Of a stretch of 64,000 bases of DNA, positions 27,847-37,634 are shown one piece after another. The notes beneath the pieces are model-generated. The model did no database searches. It saw nothing but the letters and a program-made list of their open reading frames with translations, and was not told the DNA's origin. Within the stretch, counting starts at the first letter, position 1. Each line of letters opens with the position of its first letter. The stretch covers positions 62,001 to 126,000 of the forward strand of contig NZ_MIET01000009.1 in the NCBI RefSeq assembly GCF_003590335.1, given 5' to 3'. Position numbers and translations under genes: made by a program. The DNA comes from Pseudoalteromonas sp. MSK9-3. GTDB taxonomy: Bacteria; Pseudomonadota; Gammaproteobacteria; Enterobacterales; Alteromonadaceae.

Positions 27847-30800
27847 TGAATATTACCCGCTTAGCATTAGAAAATAATCGAACAGCTTGGGTTGTCTTTG
27901 CGGCTTTATTGTTATTTGGGCTGTCGGCATTTAACAATATGCCCAAAGATTATGACCCGGGTTTTATAATTCGTACAGCGCAAGTAGTTACGCACTTTCC
28001 TGGCGCGAGCCCACAAAGAGTTGAAGAGTTAGTAACAGATCAAATAGAAAAAGTTGCCCAGCAGATCCCAGAGCTTGATTTTGTCACCAGCACCTCTAAA
28101 ACAGGTGTGTCTATCGTGAGTGTGAATATAAAAGAAAGCTATAAAGATATGCGGCCTATTTGGGATAATTTACGGCGTAAAATTCAGAGTATTGAAAATG
28201 ATTTACCAAATGGGGCACAAACGCCCATTGTAAATGATGAGTTTGGTGATGTGTTTGGTATTGTCGTTGGCTTAACCGCGGACGGCTATAGCTACCGAGA
28301 AATGGAAGAGGTAGCTGAGCAAGTTCGAGATGCATTTTTACGCTTACCTGAAGCGGCAAAAGTTGATATTTATGGGGCACAAGAGCAACGCGTGTTTATT
28401 GAGTTTGAGAATACGCGGTTAGCATCACTGGGTTTATCAGCGAACCAGCTTAAAGATCAGCTGGCAGCGCGTAACATTGTTAATCCCGGCGGTTCATTAT
28501 ATATCGATGATGAAACATTAGCACTTGAGCCTAGTGGTAATTTTGAATCAGTAGAAGACATAGCACAAACCATCATCAACATCCCCGGCAGCGATCAAGT
28601 TATTTTACTGACAGATATAGCAAAAGTGTACAGAGATTATGTTGATCCTGCTAAAAGCAAAGTGCGTGTTGGCTCTGATACGGGGCTAACGCTTGCTATT
28701 TCTATGCGAGCTGGTGGTAATAATTTAGCGTTAGGGGAGCAGGTACTGGAAAGTATTCGCTATTTAGAGAGTGTTTACCCAATTGGTGTTGAATTTAAGC
28801 TCCTTTCGTTCTTGCCACAAGAAGTAGAACAAAAAGTCAGCGACTTTGTCTCAAACCTAGTTCAAGCGATATTAGTGGTGACAGTGGTGATGCTGTTTAG
28901 TTTAGGGTTACGCACCGGTTTGATTGTCGCCAGTTTGATCCCGATGAGTATGGTATGTGGTGTTTTGGTGATGTCATTTTTTGATATTTCTATCGACCAA
29001 ATTTCATTGGCAGCGTTGATCATTGCATTGGGCATGCTTGTTGATAACGGGATTGTGATGTCTGAAAACATCATGGTACAAATGGAGAAAGGGAAAAAAG
29101 CCATTGATGCTGCGGTTGATTCTGCCAATGAGTTAAAGGTGCCGTTACTGGTTTCATCGCTTACTACGGGCGCTGCATTTTTGCCTATATTTCTTGCTGA
29201 ATCATCAACGGGCGAATACACGGCCTCGCTCTTTAAAGTAGTCACCATCACTTTACTGTGTTCATGGTTATTGGCGATGACAATGATCCCCATGCTCTGT
29301 GTATACTTTACTAAAGTGAATGTGAAGCAAAATAGTGATGAGTATGCTGGGAGCATGTATCAAAGTTACAGGACTATTTTGTATACCTTATTAAAATTTA
29401 GGTGGTTAACCGTTGCGGTGTGCATAGGTATGTTAGTTTTGGCGGTTCAAGGTCTAAAGCTTATCCCTAATTTGTTCTTTCCTCCTTCTGATAGAGATTA
29501 TTTTAAGGTTGAATTGGAGCTGCCAGTCGGCACACGTTTGCAGACCACAGAAGCCCTTGTTAAAGATATGGAAGAATACTTCCAAACTCAGCTGCAAGTG
29601 ACAGGTGAGCGTGAGACGGGCGTAACACAGTGGGTGAGTTATATTGGCAATGGTGGTCCGCGCTTTTTGTTAACACATACACCGGAGTCAACCAGTTCAA
29701 ACTATGCCTTAATGATAGTGTCGGTTACGTCTTATCAGATAATTGATGATGTGATGGCTGATATCGAGGAGTATGCGTTAGCACGCCACCCAGATTTGCT
29801 CCTTAAGCAGCGAAAAATAGAAAACGGCGCGCCGATTGCTAATCCTGTTGAATTTAGAATTGCTGGCAGTGACACCGCTGAAGTAATGAAAATCGTGGCG
29901 CAATTGAAAGAAAAGATGCGTGAAACGCAAGGGTTAAAGTCTATAAGTGATGATTGGGGTTTACCGATTAAAAAGCTACAGATAGACATTAATCAAACTC
30001 GAGCTCGCAGAGCCGGTGTGTCGAGTAAAGATATAGCAACGTCCTTGCAAACGGGCTTAAGTGGTTTGGAGCTAACACAATACCGTGAAGGTGACGACAT
30101 TATTCCGGTTACACTGCGCTCTATTGCTGCCGACAGACAAGATATTAGTAAGTTAGAGGCAATGGTGGTTTACTCGCAATCCTCTGGCAGTTCGGTGCCA
30201 CTTAAACAAGTTGCAGATATCAAAGTGGTATGGGAAAACGCGCAGATATTCCGTCGCGATAGGTTAAAGTCGGTTGTGGTAGGCGCACAAGTTGATGGGA
30301 TCACTGCCAGTGAAGGATTTGCAGCAATAACGCCCTGGTTAGATGAACAAAAACAGCAATGGCCATTGGGTTATGGTTATGAATTAGGTGGTGAAGCTGA
30401 GTCATCAGGCAAAGCAAATCAGTCGATAGCCGATAAGTTGCCCATTGCGGTGTTGATCATCGTCATTTTGCTGATTGGTCAATTCAACTCAATTCGTAAA
30501 TCTGCCATGGTACTCGCAACAATCCCACTTGGATTTATTGGGGTTGTCGCTGGGCTATTAATTGGGCAATCGTTCTTTGGTTTTATGACATTGCTAGGGG
30601 TGATCTCTTTGGCGGGGATCGTAATAAACAATGCCATTGTGTTGTTAGAGCGTATCAAAATTGAATTAGATGATTTACCCGATTCACCGATTGAAGCCAT
30701 TGTAAATGCGGCACAAGCCAGAATGCGACCTATCTTATTAACCACTGCCACCACCGTGTTGGGGCTAGTGCCTTTATATTTAGGTGGGGGCGAGATGTGG

Positions 30801-30914
30801 GAGCCGATGGCATTGAGTATTATGGGAGGGCTGTTGTTTTCAACCGTACTTACCCTTGGTGTTATCCCAGTATTGTATGCACTCTTTTTTAGCTTACCGT
30901 ACAAGCAAGCTTAG
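27846..30914 (+). CDS. RND family efflux transporter, inner-membrane pump
   Basis: 1022 aa, full length for a HAE-1-type RND pump with 12 helices and two large periplasmic loops. The start is GTG, coupled to the adaptor. TM4 carries GMLVDNGIVMSENI: the AcrB Asp-Asp proton-relay pair is Asp-Asn here, as in several RND subfamilies that rely on one Asp. GVISLAGIVINNAIVLLERI marks TM10. Substrate cannot be deduced. A terminator follows at 30943. Confidence 0.95.
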   Translation: MNITRLALENNRTAWVVFAALLLFGLSAFNNMPKDYDPGFIIRTAQVVTHFPGASPQRVEELVTDQIEKVAQQIPELDFVTSTSKTGVSIVSVNIKESYKDMRPIWDNLRRKIQSIENDLPNGAQTPIVNDEFGDVFGIVVGLTADGYSYREMEEVAEQVRDAFLRLPEAAKVDIYGAQEQRVFIEFENTRLASLGLSANQLKDQLAARNIVNPGGSLYIDDETLALEPSGNFESVEDIAQTIINIPGSDQVILLTDIAKVYRDYVDPAKSKVRVGSDTGLTLAISMRAGGNNLALGEQVLESIRYLESVYPIGVEFKLLSFLPQEVEQKVSDFVSNLVQAILVVTVVMLFSLGLRTGLIVASLIPMSMVCGVLVMSFFDISIDQISLAALIIALGMLVDNGIVMSENIMVQMEKGKKAIDAAVDSANELKVPLLVSSLTTGAAFLPIFLAESSTGEYTASLFKVVTITLLCSWLLAMTMIPMLCVYFTKVNVKQNSDEYAGSMYQSYRTILYTLLKFRWLTVAVCIGMLVLAVQGLKLIPNLFFPPSDRDYFKVELELPVGTRLQTTEALVKDMEEYFQTQLQVTGERETGVTQWVSYIGNGGPRFLLTHTPESTSSNYALMIVSVTSYQIIDDVMADIEEYALARHPDLLLKQRKIENGAPIANPVEFRIAGSDTAEVMKIVAQLKEKMRETQGLKSISDDWGLPIKKLQIDINQTRARRAGVSSKDIATSLQTGLSGLELTQYREGDDIIPVTLRSIAADRQDISKLEAMVVYSQSSGSSVPLKQVADIKVVWENAQIFRRDRLKSVVVGAQVDGITASEGFAAITPWLDEQKQQWPLGYGYELGGEAESSGKANQSIADKLPIAVLIIVILLIGQFNSIRKSAMVLATIPLGFIGVVAGLLIGQSFFGFMTLLGVISLAGIVINNAIVLLERIKIELDDLPDSPIEAIVNAAQARMRPILLTTATTVLGLVPLYLGGGEMWEPMALSIMGGLLFSTVLTLGVIPVLYALFFSLPYKQA

Positions 30915-30942
30915 TCTCATTAAGCATTAGTTTCATTAAGTA

Positions 30943-30973
30943 AAAGGTAGTCACTGAGGTGACTACCTTTTTT
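30943..30973 (+). terminator. Terminator of the RND operon
   Basis: Perfect 12-base arms (AAAGGTAGTCAC / GTGACTACCTTT) with a 4-nt loop and a T-run, 28 nt after the pump stop codon. Confidence 0.92.
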
Positions 30974-31167
30974 ATTTCGCAATGCCGAGAGTACTGAGTA
31001 CCAAAAAGAGCAAGTCAAAAAATAAATCAAAGGATATGTCTTAAGTGCTTCGCTTACTTTTCGTTTAAGTTTATTTGCACTGTATAAAAATCATTCTCCT
31101 CTTTACAAGTTTCCTTTATTAGGTATTTTTGATGATGTTTAACCTATTACAATAAAAAGGAAAATTT

Positions 31168-33003
31168 ATGTGGAAAAGGATATTAAGCTACCTTGTAACC
31201 GTTTATCTACTCAGTGCATGTGGCTCCGGTAGTGAAACAGCAGGACTACTAGAACAGTCTGAAGTGCCAATAACGACAAGTCCTCCAGTAGTCGAATTAC
31301 AGAGTAAGCCAGAGATAACTTACTCCTCTTCGTTGCAAGATGACATAGTCAGTTTTGTTGAAGTGGCCCAGCAGATCCGGTTTTTCTACCCCAGTGATTC
31401 TGTGGCAAATACCCATTGGGATGTGTTTATAGCTGAGGCTATCGTCAAGTTGAGTCAAATGAGTAAGCAGGAGCGTTTAGCTGAGTCTTTCCAAATACTA
31501 CACTCAATTGCTCCTCATATATCATTAGGGGTTGCTATACCTAATGAACCAAGCGAAGAATCTCGGGTATCGAGTTGGTTGGCTAATAGCAGTTCAGATG
31601 ATTCGGTGTTTACTCGAAAGTTGATTAGAGGCACTTATAAAAGCTTACAAGGTGATAGTCGTCATGCACAAGAGTGGTTTTACACAACACACTTGTATAA
31701 TGAGCCTCTGCATATTCCACTGTATTTAAATGAGCATGAGTCATCACATGGAAGCACATATAATGGTTATGATACGTATGACATGTCTCATTCCATTGAT
31801 GAAACTGAGTTATGTATGGCAGCTGCGAGTCATATTTGGGCTGAAATCCAACATTTTTGGCCATACTTTTCAGAAGTGGACGTTAACTGGAAGCCTGAGC
31901 ACAAAGAGATGCTCTCAGCATGCTTGTTGGAGGACCCGCAAGACATCTGGCAGACCATTTTTACGTCTATGAATCTGCTTCAAGATCAGCATATCTCTAT
32001 ACATTTGCCTAGACATATATCGCCAAGTAGGAGTTTTGAGTGGATATTGCCATTTAGACCCTATATCGTTGAAGGTAAAGCAATAATCACACGAATTCAT
32101 CCTGATGCACTTAATCTTGTTGAGTTAGGGGATGAATTAGTAACAATTGATAATGAACCTATTGAGCAAGTGATAGAGCGTAACGCTCAAGTGATTTTGA
32201 CATCAGAGCATAATGCAAAATATCGGAGCTTAAAATCGCTTTTTCTCAGACGAGATGACACGCAAATAGAAGCGACCTTAAAAAAAATGGATGGGACGAC
32301 TTATACTGTGCTATTTAAGCCTCTTCCTATTTCTGCTATGGCGCAAAGATATACTGGGAATAGACTTGTACACAGATACGACTATATGCATAAAGTGTTG
32401 GATGAGGGAGTTCATCACTTAGTACTTTATAAGCTCTCTCAGTCTGCTTTATCGCAAGTGAGAGAGCAGTTATCATCTGCAAAAGGTATTGTTATTGATT
32501 TACGCCATTACCCTGAAGACTTTTTTGCGTGGTTACATGCTTTAGGTTGGTTCTCGTCTCAGGAAATAAGCAGTGCGCCTATGTATGAACATTGGCAACG
32601 GGCACCAAATCAATTTCGAAGCAATGTACAACGCGTGTTTCAATTCATTCAGCCCACCGGGGAGGTTATTGATAAGCCAATCGTTGTATTGGCTTCTAGA
32701 GACAGTATTAGTCAAAATGAACATGCTTTAGCCTATATACAGAATGCAGGGCTACCTATTATGGGTGAAGCGACCGCTGGTATTAACGGTAATATTCAGG
32801 TGCAATCCGTTTTTTCTGGGCCTGATAATGGCGGTGTTACATTTATATATACTGGATTACAAGTTACGCAAAATGATGGCTCATCACTCATTGGTGTGGG
32901 GATACAACCTGATATGGCTGTGCCAATTAGTAGAAAGTCTATCGTTGAAGGGACAGATAATCAGCTAACGCGTGCTGTAGAGTATATATTACAACAGCAA
33001 TGA
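31168..33003 (+). CDS. Lipoprotein with PDZ-like and S41 peptidase-like domains
   Basis: 611 aa. Lipobox LLSAC (Cys18). An N-terminal region of about 270 residues is specific to this group. A PDZ-like segment follows near 300-345 (IITRIHPDALNLVELGDELV), then an S41-like core with IVIDLRHYPEDF, IVVLASRDSISQNEHALAYI and MGEATAGINGNIQ. The second motif corresponds to the nucleophile loop of tail-specific proteases, with Ser and Glu retained. Whether the catalytic set is complete is uncertain, so it may be an inactive homologue. AAAGGAAA precedes the ATG. Confidence 0.72.
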   Translation: MWKRILSYLVTVYLLSACGSGSETAGLLEQSEVPITTSPPVVELQSKPEITYSSSLQDDIVSFVEVAQQIRFFYPSDSVANTHWDVFIAEAIVKLSQMSKQERLAESFQILHSIAPHISLGVAIPNEPSEESRVSSWLANSSSDDSVFTRKLIRGTYKSLQGDSRHAQEWFYTTHLYNEPLHIPLYLNEHESSHGSTYNGYDTYDMSHSIDETELCMAAASHIWAEIQHFWPYFSEVDVNWKPEHKEMLSACLLEDPQDIWQTIFTSMNLLQDQHISIHLPRHISPSRSFEWILPFRPYIVEGKAIITRIHPDALNLVELGDELVTIDNEPIEQVIERNAQVILTSEHNAKYRSLKSLFLRRDDTQIEATLKKMDGTTYTVLFKPLPISAMAQRYTGNRLVHRYDYMHKVLDEGVHHLVLYKLSQSALSQVREQLSSAKGIVIDLRHYPEDFFAWLHALGWFSSQEISSAPMYEHWQRAPNQFRSNVQRVFQFIQPTGEVIDKPIVVLASRDSISQNEHALAYIQNAGLPIMGEATAGINGNIQVQSVFSGPDNGGVTFIYTGLQVTQNDGSSLIGVGIQPDMAVPISRKSIVEGTDNQLTRAVEYILQQQ

Positions 33004-33133
33004 TATGGATTGCGAACTAATGTGTAGTTAAGTGTAACTCGAAGTAAAGGCTGGTAAAGGTGTCGGGAATTAAGATTTTGTTCAGCCAAAACGGGTCAAA
33101 CTAACTGTGTAAACATTAATCGGAGTATAGAAA

Positions 33134-33622
33134 ATGAATAAACTAAACCTAGTAATATTGATGGTGTGTACCCCATTTCTTGCAAATGCCGGTGAAGCAT
33201 CTGTGAAGTGGTTAGATTTTAATGATTACCGAGACGTAAGACCGGCTAATGAGTCTAAAAGTAGCTATCATAAACGTATCGCAAAGCAGTTTGAAAAGCA
33301 CATACAAAAGTTGATGGCAGATGTGCCAGCAGGTTATAAACTGGATTTAACGTTTGAAGACATCGATCTTGCTGGTGATGTACGCTTTAATATGCATGAT
33401 ATTCGTATTATCAAATCTATTCACTTCCCTCGGATGAAGCTTAGCTACACGCTTACAGATAAATCGGGAAAGGTGCTGGCGCAAGCAGATAAGAAAGTAA
33501 TTAAAGATTTGAGCTTTATGGATAGGATCAGCATGGGGCGCGATGAAGCTTTCTATTTTGATAAGCGTTTATTAAAAGATTGGTTTGATGAGCACATAGA
33601 TGCAGTTATCCCTAAATCTTAA
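33134..33622 (+). CDS. DUF3016 domain exported protein
   Basis: 162 aa with a signal peptide (cleavage after FLANA). The body has VKWLDFNDYRDVRP near the N-terminus, LDLTFEDIDLAGD in the centre, and the strand/helix ending LKDWFDEHI, which match DUF3016 proteins of marine gammaproteobacteria. CGGAG precedes the start. Function unknown. Confidence 0.8.
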   Translation: MNKLNLVILMVCTPFLANAGEASVKWLDFNDYRDVRPANESKSSYHKRIAKQFEKHIQKLMADVPAGYKLDLTFEDIDLAGDVRFNMHDIRIIKSIHFPRMKLSYTLTDKSGKVLAQADKKVIKDLSFMDRISMGRDEAFYFDKRLLKDWFDEHIDAVIPKS

Positions 33623-33636
33623 TTTTACTGACATAT

Positions 33637-33672
33637 AAAAAGGGTAGCCCTCTATTGGATTTACCCTTTTTT
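33637..33672. terminator. Bidirectional terminator between convergent genes
   Basis: Ten-base arms (AAAAAGGGTA / TACCCTTTTT) around a 15-nt loop, located between the DUF3016 stop and the HD-GYP stop; A- and T-runs on both sides suit termination in both directions. Confidence 0.75.
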
Positions 33673-33687
33673 GTTACATGCCTTTTA

Positions 33688-36600
33688 TTAACGTGCCATA
33701 CTTACGACTTTTTTTGGTGAGTCCGCAGCCATAAAAAACTGCGAAATATCTATGTCGTCAATTTGTTCTGCTGGTAAAAACCGTTGAGCGTATTCTAGGT
33801 AAACACCACTTTGTATAAATAGCTCAAACACATCTAAATCAATATGCTCATCTATTGCCATCTTATGTAATATTTTCAGTGCAACACTGAGTGGTTTTGC
33901 TTTTTTATAGGGCCTATCTGCGGCTGTTAATGCTTCAAAAATATCGGCAAGCGCTAAAATACGCTCCGGTATTGATAACGCTTCACCATTCAATTGTCTT
34001 GGGTAGCCATCTCCACGCATCGTTTCATGGTGTGTTGACGCAATACGGGGCACTTTCGCAAGCTCAGGGGGGAAGGGCACACTGTCGAGTATTTTTATGG
34101 TACTAATAATATGCTCATTGATTTTAAATCTGTCTTCAGCGGTTAATGTACCACGTGAAATACAAAGATTGTATATTTCCCCCCGATTGGCAAGATTCTC
34201 AGGCACTGGCATTTTTATATCGAAGTGTTCAGGGCAATGATACGCTTCATAACGTTGCACGATATGCATTGCTTTATCAGCCAATAGCGGTTCCTCAGTG
34301 GGAATAGCGGGATGTTGATGTTGTGAGTAGCGTAATTCCTCAAGTGGAGATAACCCTAAACTGTCATCAAAGTAACGGACCCATGTTTGTGATGCAATGA
34401 CACGGACATGTGCTTTGGCTTCTTCAGACATATATTCGCCACCAATATTGGCTTTGGCGATTAAAGCAAAGTCATCAAATAATTTTTGCTGTGTCGCCTG
34501 CTTTTCGTTTGAGAGTTTTTCGGTTTGCTCGGGGTGAGCTGCGATTTGGGTGAGGTAGTGTATCTGTGCGTCACGATACAAGACTTCAAAACGCATTCTC
34601 ACTTCATGAATACGATTATAAATACATTCAAGCTTAGAACCTTTATCAACAATGTGTTCCGGCGTAGTGATTTTACCACAATCATGTAGCCAGGCCGCGG
34701 TCTTAAATTCACGCCATTGCTGTTCATTATCAAAAGAAAAATGTTTGAATGCTGAGTTATTACTATCACATGCCGCTTGCGCGAGCATTTCCCCAAGTTC
34801 AGGCACTCGTTTGCAATGACCTGCTGTATAGCGAGACTTTTCATCGATGGCTTGAGCGATAAGTTTAATAATGGCATCAATTAAATTACGCTGCGCATAC
34901 TCGTGACGCTTTAGTTCATCGGCCATCCGTTTCATAGCGAGTGACAGGCGCTTTACTTCAATGACCTTACTGGGAATGACTTTAACATCGGCATAATCAT
35001 GGGCACGAATATGATAGGTCATTGCCAATAATTCTGTAATGGGTTTCACTATCGGGGAAGCGCAAAGCCATGTCAGAGGCAGCAACATGGCAACCACCAA
35101 TAAAGTAATAAGGCTGCTGGTGGTCACACTGTCGTAAACGGGGGAAAATAAGGTCTGTTGATCAATAACAAACACGATAAGTTGCTCTGACGACATTGCA
35201 CTTTGTAGCTTATCAACATAGATCAGCTTCTGTTTTGTGTTATCTGTAAAGTGATGAAGTGTGCCAAATTGAGTGTTGTCCATATTTTTAATATATGGCA
35301 GATACGGTATAATTCGGCCAATTTCGTGACTATTGGTAGCTTCATTGAGCCACTTGGATTCTAACTGAGCTAAATATGCATTACTTAAGGTATCAATGGC
35401 TAAGTTAATGAGTGGCATGAGTTCTGATTTGTTGTTTGCCAGTAATAAATGAATAGATGAGCGAACTTTGACGCGAGCAAACGAAAACTCGTTACTGATT
35501 TTTAATCCGCTCAGTGCATATTCATTTAATAAGTTACGCACAATAATATCGCTTTCGATACCCGCATCAGCTTGACCGTTTAATACAGCATGGACCACAT
35601 CAATGGTCGTCTCTACTTCTAAGATATTTATATTTGGGTAAGCATCACGGATCGGCTGAATAACAGACCAGCCTTCTGCTATGGCGAGCGTTTTGTTATT
35701 CAACTGTGCAATTGAAGCAATATGTGTTGCGTTGTTAGGCCAAATTAAAGCAAATTTAAGATGACCATAGGCGTTACTTAGCAACCCTTTATTTTGGTTT
35801 TCTTTGTTATCAAAGGTTGCGTTTAAAGCATGTATATTGCCTTGTTCAAAGCGGTTGGTGAATTCAGACCAACTATAGCCATTGATAAACTCTACATCGA
35901 GTTGTAATAATGTGGCGACTTGCCGCATGACCTCTACGGCATAGCCGTTGGGTTCGCCAGACACGGCATAATCAACTGGGAACCAATCGGTTTCATTTGA
36001 TATGGTTAATGGAGAATGCCTAGCTATGATCTCTTTTTGCTCTAGGGTGAGCTGTAGAGGTTGCAAGGGCACCATACGGGCTTTGTTATCTAGACGGTTG
36101 GTGGCAATGATGTCACCTTGCGGCTTTATTAAGTAAGCCTCTCCAGCAAACCCCTTTACCTGTCGTTCCAAGCTACCGGCAAGGGCATGTAAAGGAATAT
36201 CTAACCCAATCACGCCGCGTTGACTGTGCAACTTTCTAGAGTACGTAACCCCTGGCACTTGTGTATATTGGAATAAGTATGGGGTACTACGCTGACTCAC
36301 GTTACTGGCATTGATATACCAGGGGCGTTTTGTAGGATTATAACTGGTTGGCTCTACGCGTGATGCACTCAATTCAAAAGAGGCATTGAAAAAGGACAAT
36401 TCCCGTTGATTCGGGCTAGATTTACCATCGATATTCATGATAACCCAAGCGTCATTTTCTGATGCGCGGTAGCTTTCTTTCAGTGCTGTATTTTTTAAAT
36501 TAATGACCTCGAAAAAGTCACCATAGTTGTTTGCAAAGTAGATCCCTTCAACTGAGGGGTTAGTCGCAATGAGATCAGCAAGAATACGCAGCTTTTGTTC

Positions 36601-36858
36601 ATTATTAAGCTGTTCGACTTTTGGCATGAGCGCCAACATGTCAACCATTCTACTTGCGGCTAAATCGTTTTGGTGAATTGTTTGCTTTGCACTCGTAGCA
36701 AATTGATCAAACTGCTGAACCGTTTGCTGCTCTAGTTGCGCAATACTATTGTAGTACTGTAGAGAAACAGTTAGGGCTGCAACAATGCTGCAAACCACGG
36801 CAAAAAGGGTAACCACAGTGATCCGGACCGAGAAGCGCCAATGCTTTCGACGTTGCAT
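33688..36858 (-). CDS. Multi-domain sensor with substrate-binding and HD-GYP domains
   Basis: 1056 aa. TM helix about 10-30, a Cache-like sensor to about 260, a periplasmic SBP_bac_3-type solute-binding domain about 270-505, a second TM about 575-595, HAMP and a short coil, then a C-terminal HD-GYP domain. The HD-GYP has WLHDCGK and, much later, THHETMRGDGYP and LALADIFEALTAADRPYKKA. About 150 residues of extra sequence separate the HD and GYP motifs compared with short family members. Expected activity is c-di-GMP hydrolysis controlled by a small periplasmic ligand. CAGGGAAA precedes the ATG. Confidence 0.9.
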   Translation of the reverse strand: MQRRKHWRFSVRITVVTLFAVVCSIVAALTVSLQYYNSIAQLEQQTVQQFDQFATSAKQTIHQNDLAASRMVDMLALMPKVEQLNNEQKLRILADLIATNPSVEGIYFANNYGDFFEVINLKNTALKESYRASENDAWVIMNIDGKSSPNQRELSFFNASFELSASRVEPTSYNPTKRPWYINASNVSQRSTPYLFQYTQVPGVTYSRKLHSQRGVIGLDIPLHALAGSLERQVKGFAGEAYLIKPQGDIIATNRLDNKARMVPLQPLQLTLEQKEIIARHSPLTISNETDWFPVDYAVSGEPNGYAVEVMRQVATLLQLDVEFINGYSWSEFTNRFEQGNIHALNATFDNKENQNKGLLSNAYGHLKFALIWPNNATHIASIAQLNNKTLAIAEGWSVIQPIRDAYPNINILEVETTIDVVHAVLNGQADAGIESDIIVRNLLNEYALSGLKISNEFSFARVKVRSSIHLLLANNKSELMPLINLAIDTLSNAYLAQLESKWLNEATNSHEIGRIIPYLPYIKNMDNTQFGTLHHFTDNTKQKLIYVDKLQSAMSSEQLIVFVIDQQTLFSPVYDSVTTSSLITLLVVAMLLPLTWLCASPIVKPITELLAMTYHIRAHDYADVKVIPSKVIEVKRLSLAMKRMADELKRHEYAQRNLIDAIIKLIAQAIDEKSRYTAGHCKRVPELGEMLAQAACDSNNSAFKHFSFDNEQQWREFKTAAWLHDCGKITTPEHIVDKGSKLECIYNRIHEVRMRFEVLYRDAQIHYLTQIAAHPEQTEKLSNEKQATQQKLFDDFALIAKANIGGEYMSEEAKAHVRVIASQTWVRYFDDSLGLSPLEELRYSQHQHPAIPTEEPLLADKAMHIVQRYEAYHCPEHFDIKMPVPENLANRGEIYNLCISRGTLTAEDRFKINEHIISTIKILDSVPFPPELAKVPRIASTHHETMRGDGYPRQLNGEALSIPERILALADIFEALTAADRPYKKAKPLSVALKILHKMAIDEHIDLDVFELFIQSGVYLEYAQRFLPAEQIDDIDISQFFMAADSPKKVVSMAR

Positions 36859-36997
36859 AGTCTTTCCCTGAAAATAAAAATTGATATACCCCTCATAGCG
36901 TAGAAGGATATTTTATGATTACAAATAAACACGTCAAATTGTTAATGAAGTGTTTATTTTGACAGGGGTTGATTGACTGAATAGGGGGAAGGAAATG

Positions 36998-37017
36998 AAA
37001 AGGCCTTACGGCCTTTT
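36998..37017 (-). terminator. Terminator after the 97-aa gene
   Basis: Eight-base arms AAAAGGCC / GGCCTTTT with a 4-nt loop, 25 nt beyond the 97-aa gene's stop. Confidence 0.75.
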
Positions 37018-37041
37018 ACGACATTAAGCGATTGATAGTGG

Positions 37042-37335
37042 TTACTTAAAAGTGGCAAGTAACTTCAATAGGTTTTGTAGCTTAGTAACCGCTAAAGTAA
37101 GTTTTTGCTGATCAAGTTCTTCGTTATGGCTTAATGCTTCAACATCCGCTGCAACATCTAATACGTAAGGTTTGAAACGTTTCGCGTCGAACGTAAAACC
37201 CGCGTCTTCAGTAAATAGCGCTTTGAATTTACCGTGACCTTGCTGCTGCAACTCGTCTAATTTTTTGTCAGCATCAAGTGCCTGACGATAAACTACTTTT
37301 AAGTTCTCGTTGAGCTTTTCAATAACAGCGTGCAT
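37042..37335 (-). CDS. Hypothetical protein, 97 aa, helical
   Basis: Small soluble protein beginning MHAVIEKLNENLKVVYRQAL, with a charged helical first half, an aromatic middle (FTFDAKRFKPYVLDV) and a leucine-rich last helix (LTLAVTKLQNLLKLLATF). TAGGAAA precedes the ATG and a terminator follows, so it is a proper single-gene unit. No family is recognised; it looks like a primosome- or chaperone-sized helical protein, but that is only shape. Confidence 0.65.
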   Translation of the reverse strand: MHAVIEKLNENLKVVYRQALDADKKLDELQQQGHGKFKALFTEDAGFTFDAKRFKPYVLDVAADVEALSHNEELDQQKLTLAVTKLQNLLKLLATFK

Positions 37336-37407
37336 ATTTTTCCTAAAGTTGTTGCTTAAACGGCCGATATTCTACGTGGATTCATTTAAAAAGTCAGGTA
37401 TATGCTT

Positions 37408-37617
37408 ATGAATATTTCTGGAAATAACCTACCTGCGATGTCTGGTGCAGGTCCAAGTGGCGAGGTTTACAGCGCTTCTTTGGCCAAAAAGCAACAGCAA
37501 GCAGATGGGAAAGCAGCGCTTGCTTTGATTGAAGCCGCAGGGTCTAGTGCTGGCGCACAAAGCCCTGCAAAGTCAACCACAGCAAGTTTAGGTAATAACA
37601 TTAACGTTTACGTTTAA
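37408..37617 (+). CDS. YjfB-like small protein, putative motility-associated
   Basis: 69 aa from the ATG at 37408 (a second ATG 6 nt upstream is possible). It begins MNISGNNLPAMSGAG and ends LGNNINVYV; the short N-terminal ISxN and C-terminal LGxNIDxxV signatures with a Gln/Ala/Lys helix between resemble the YjfB family, sometimes labelled putative motility protein. Function not established. Confidence 0.5.
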   Translation: MNISGNNLPAMSGAGPSGEVYSASLAKKQQQADGKAALALIEAAGSSAGAQSPAKSTTASLGNNINVYV

Positions 37618-37634
37618 CGTCGCGTTAGTGTTTA

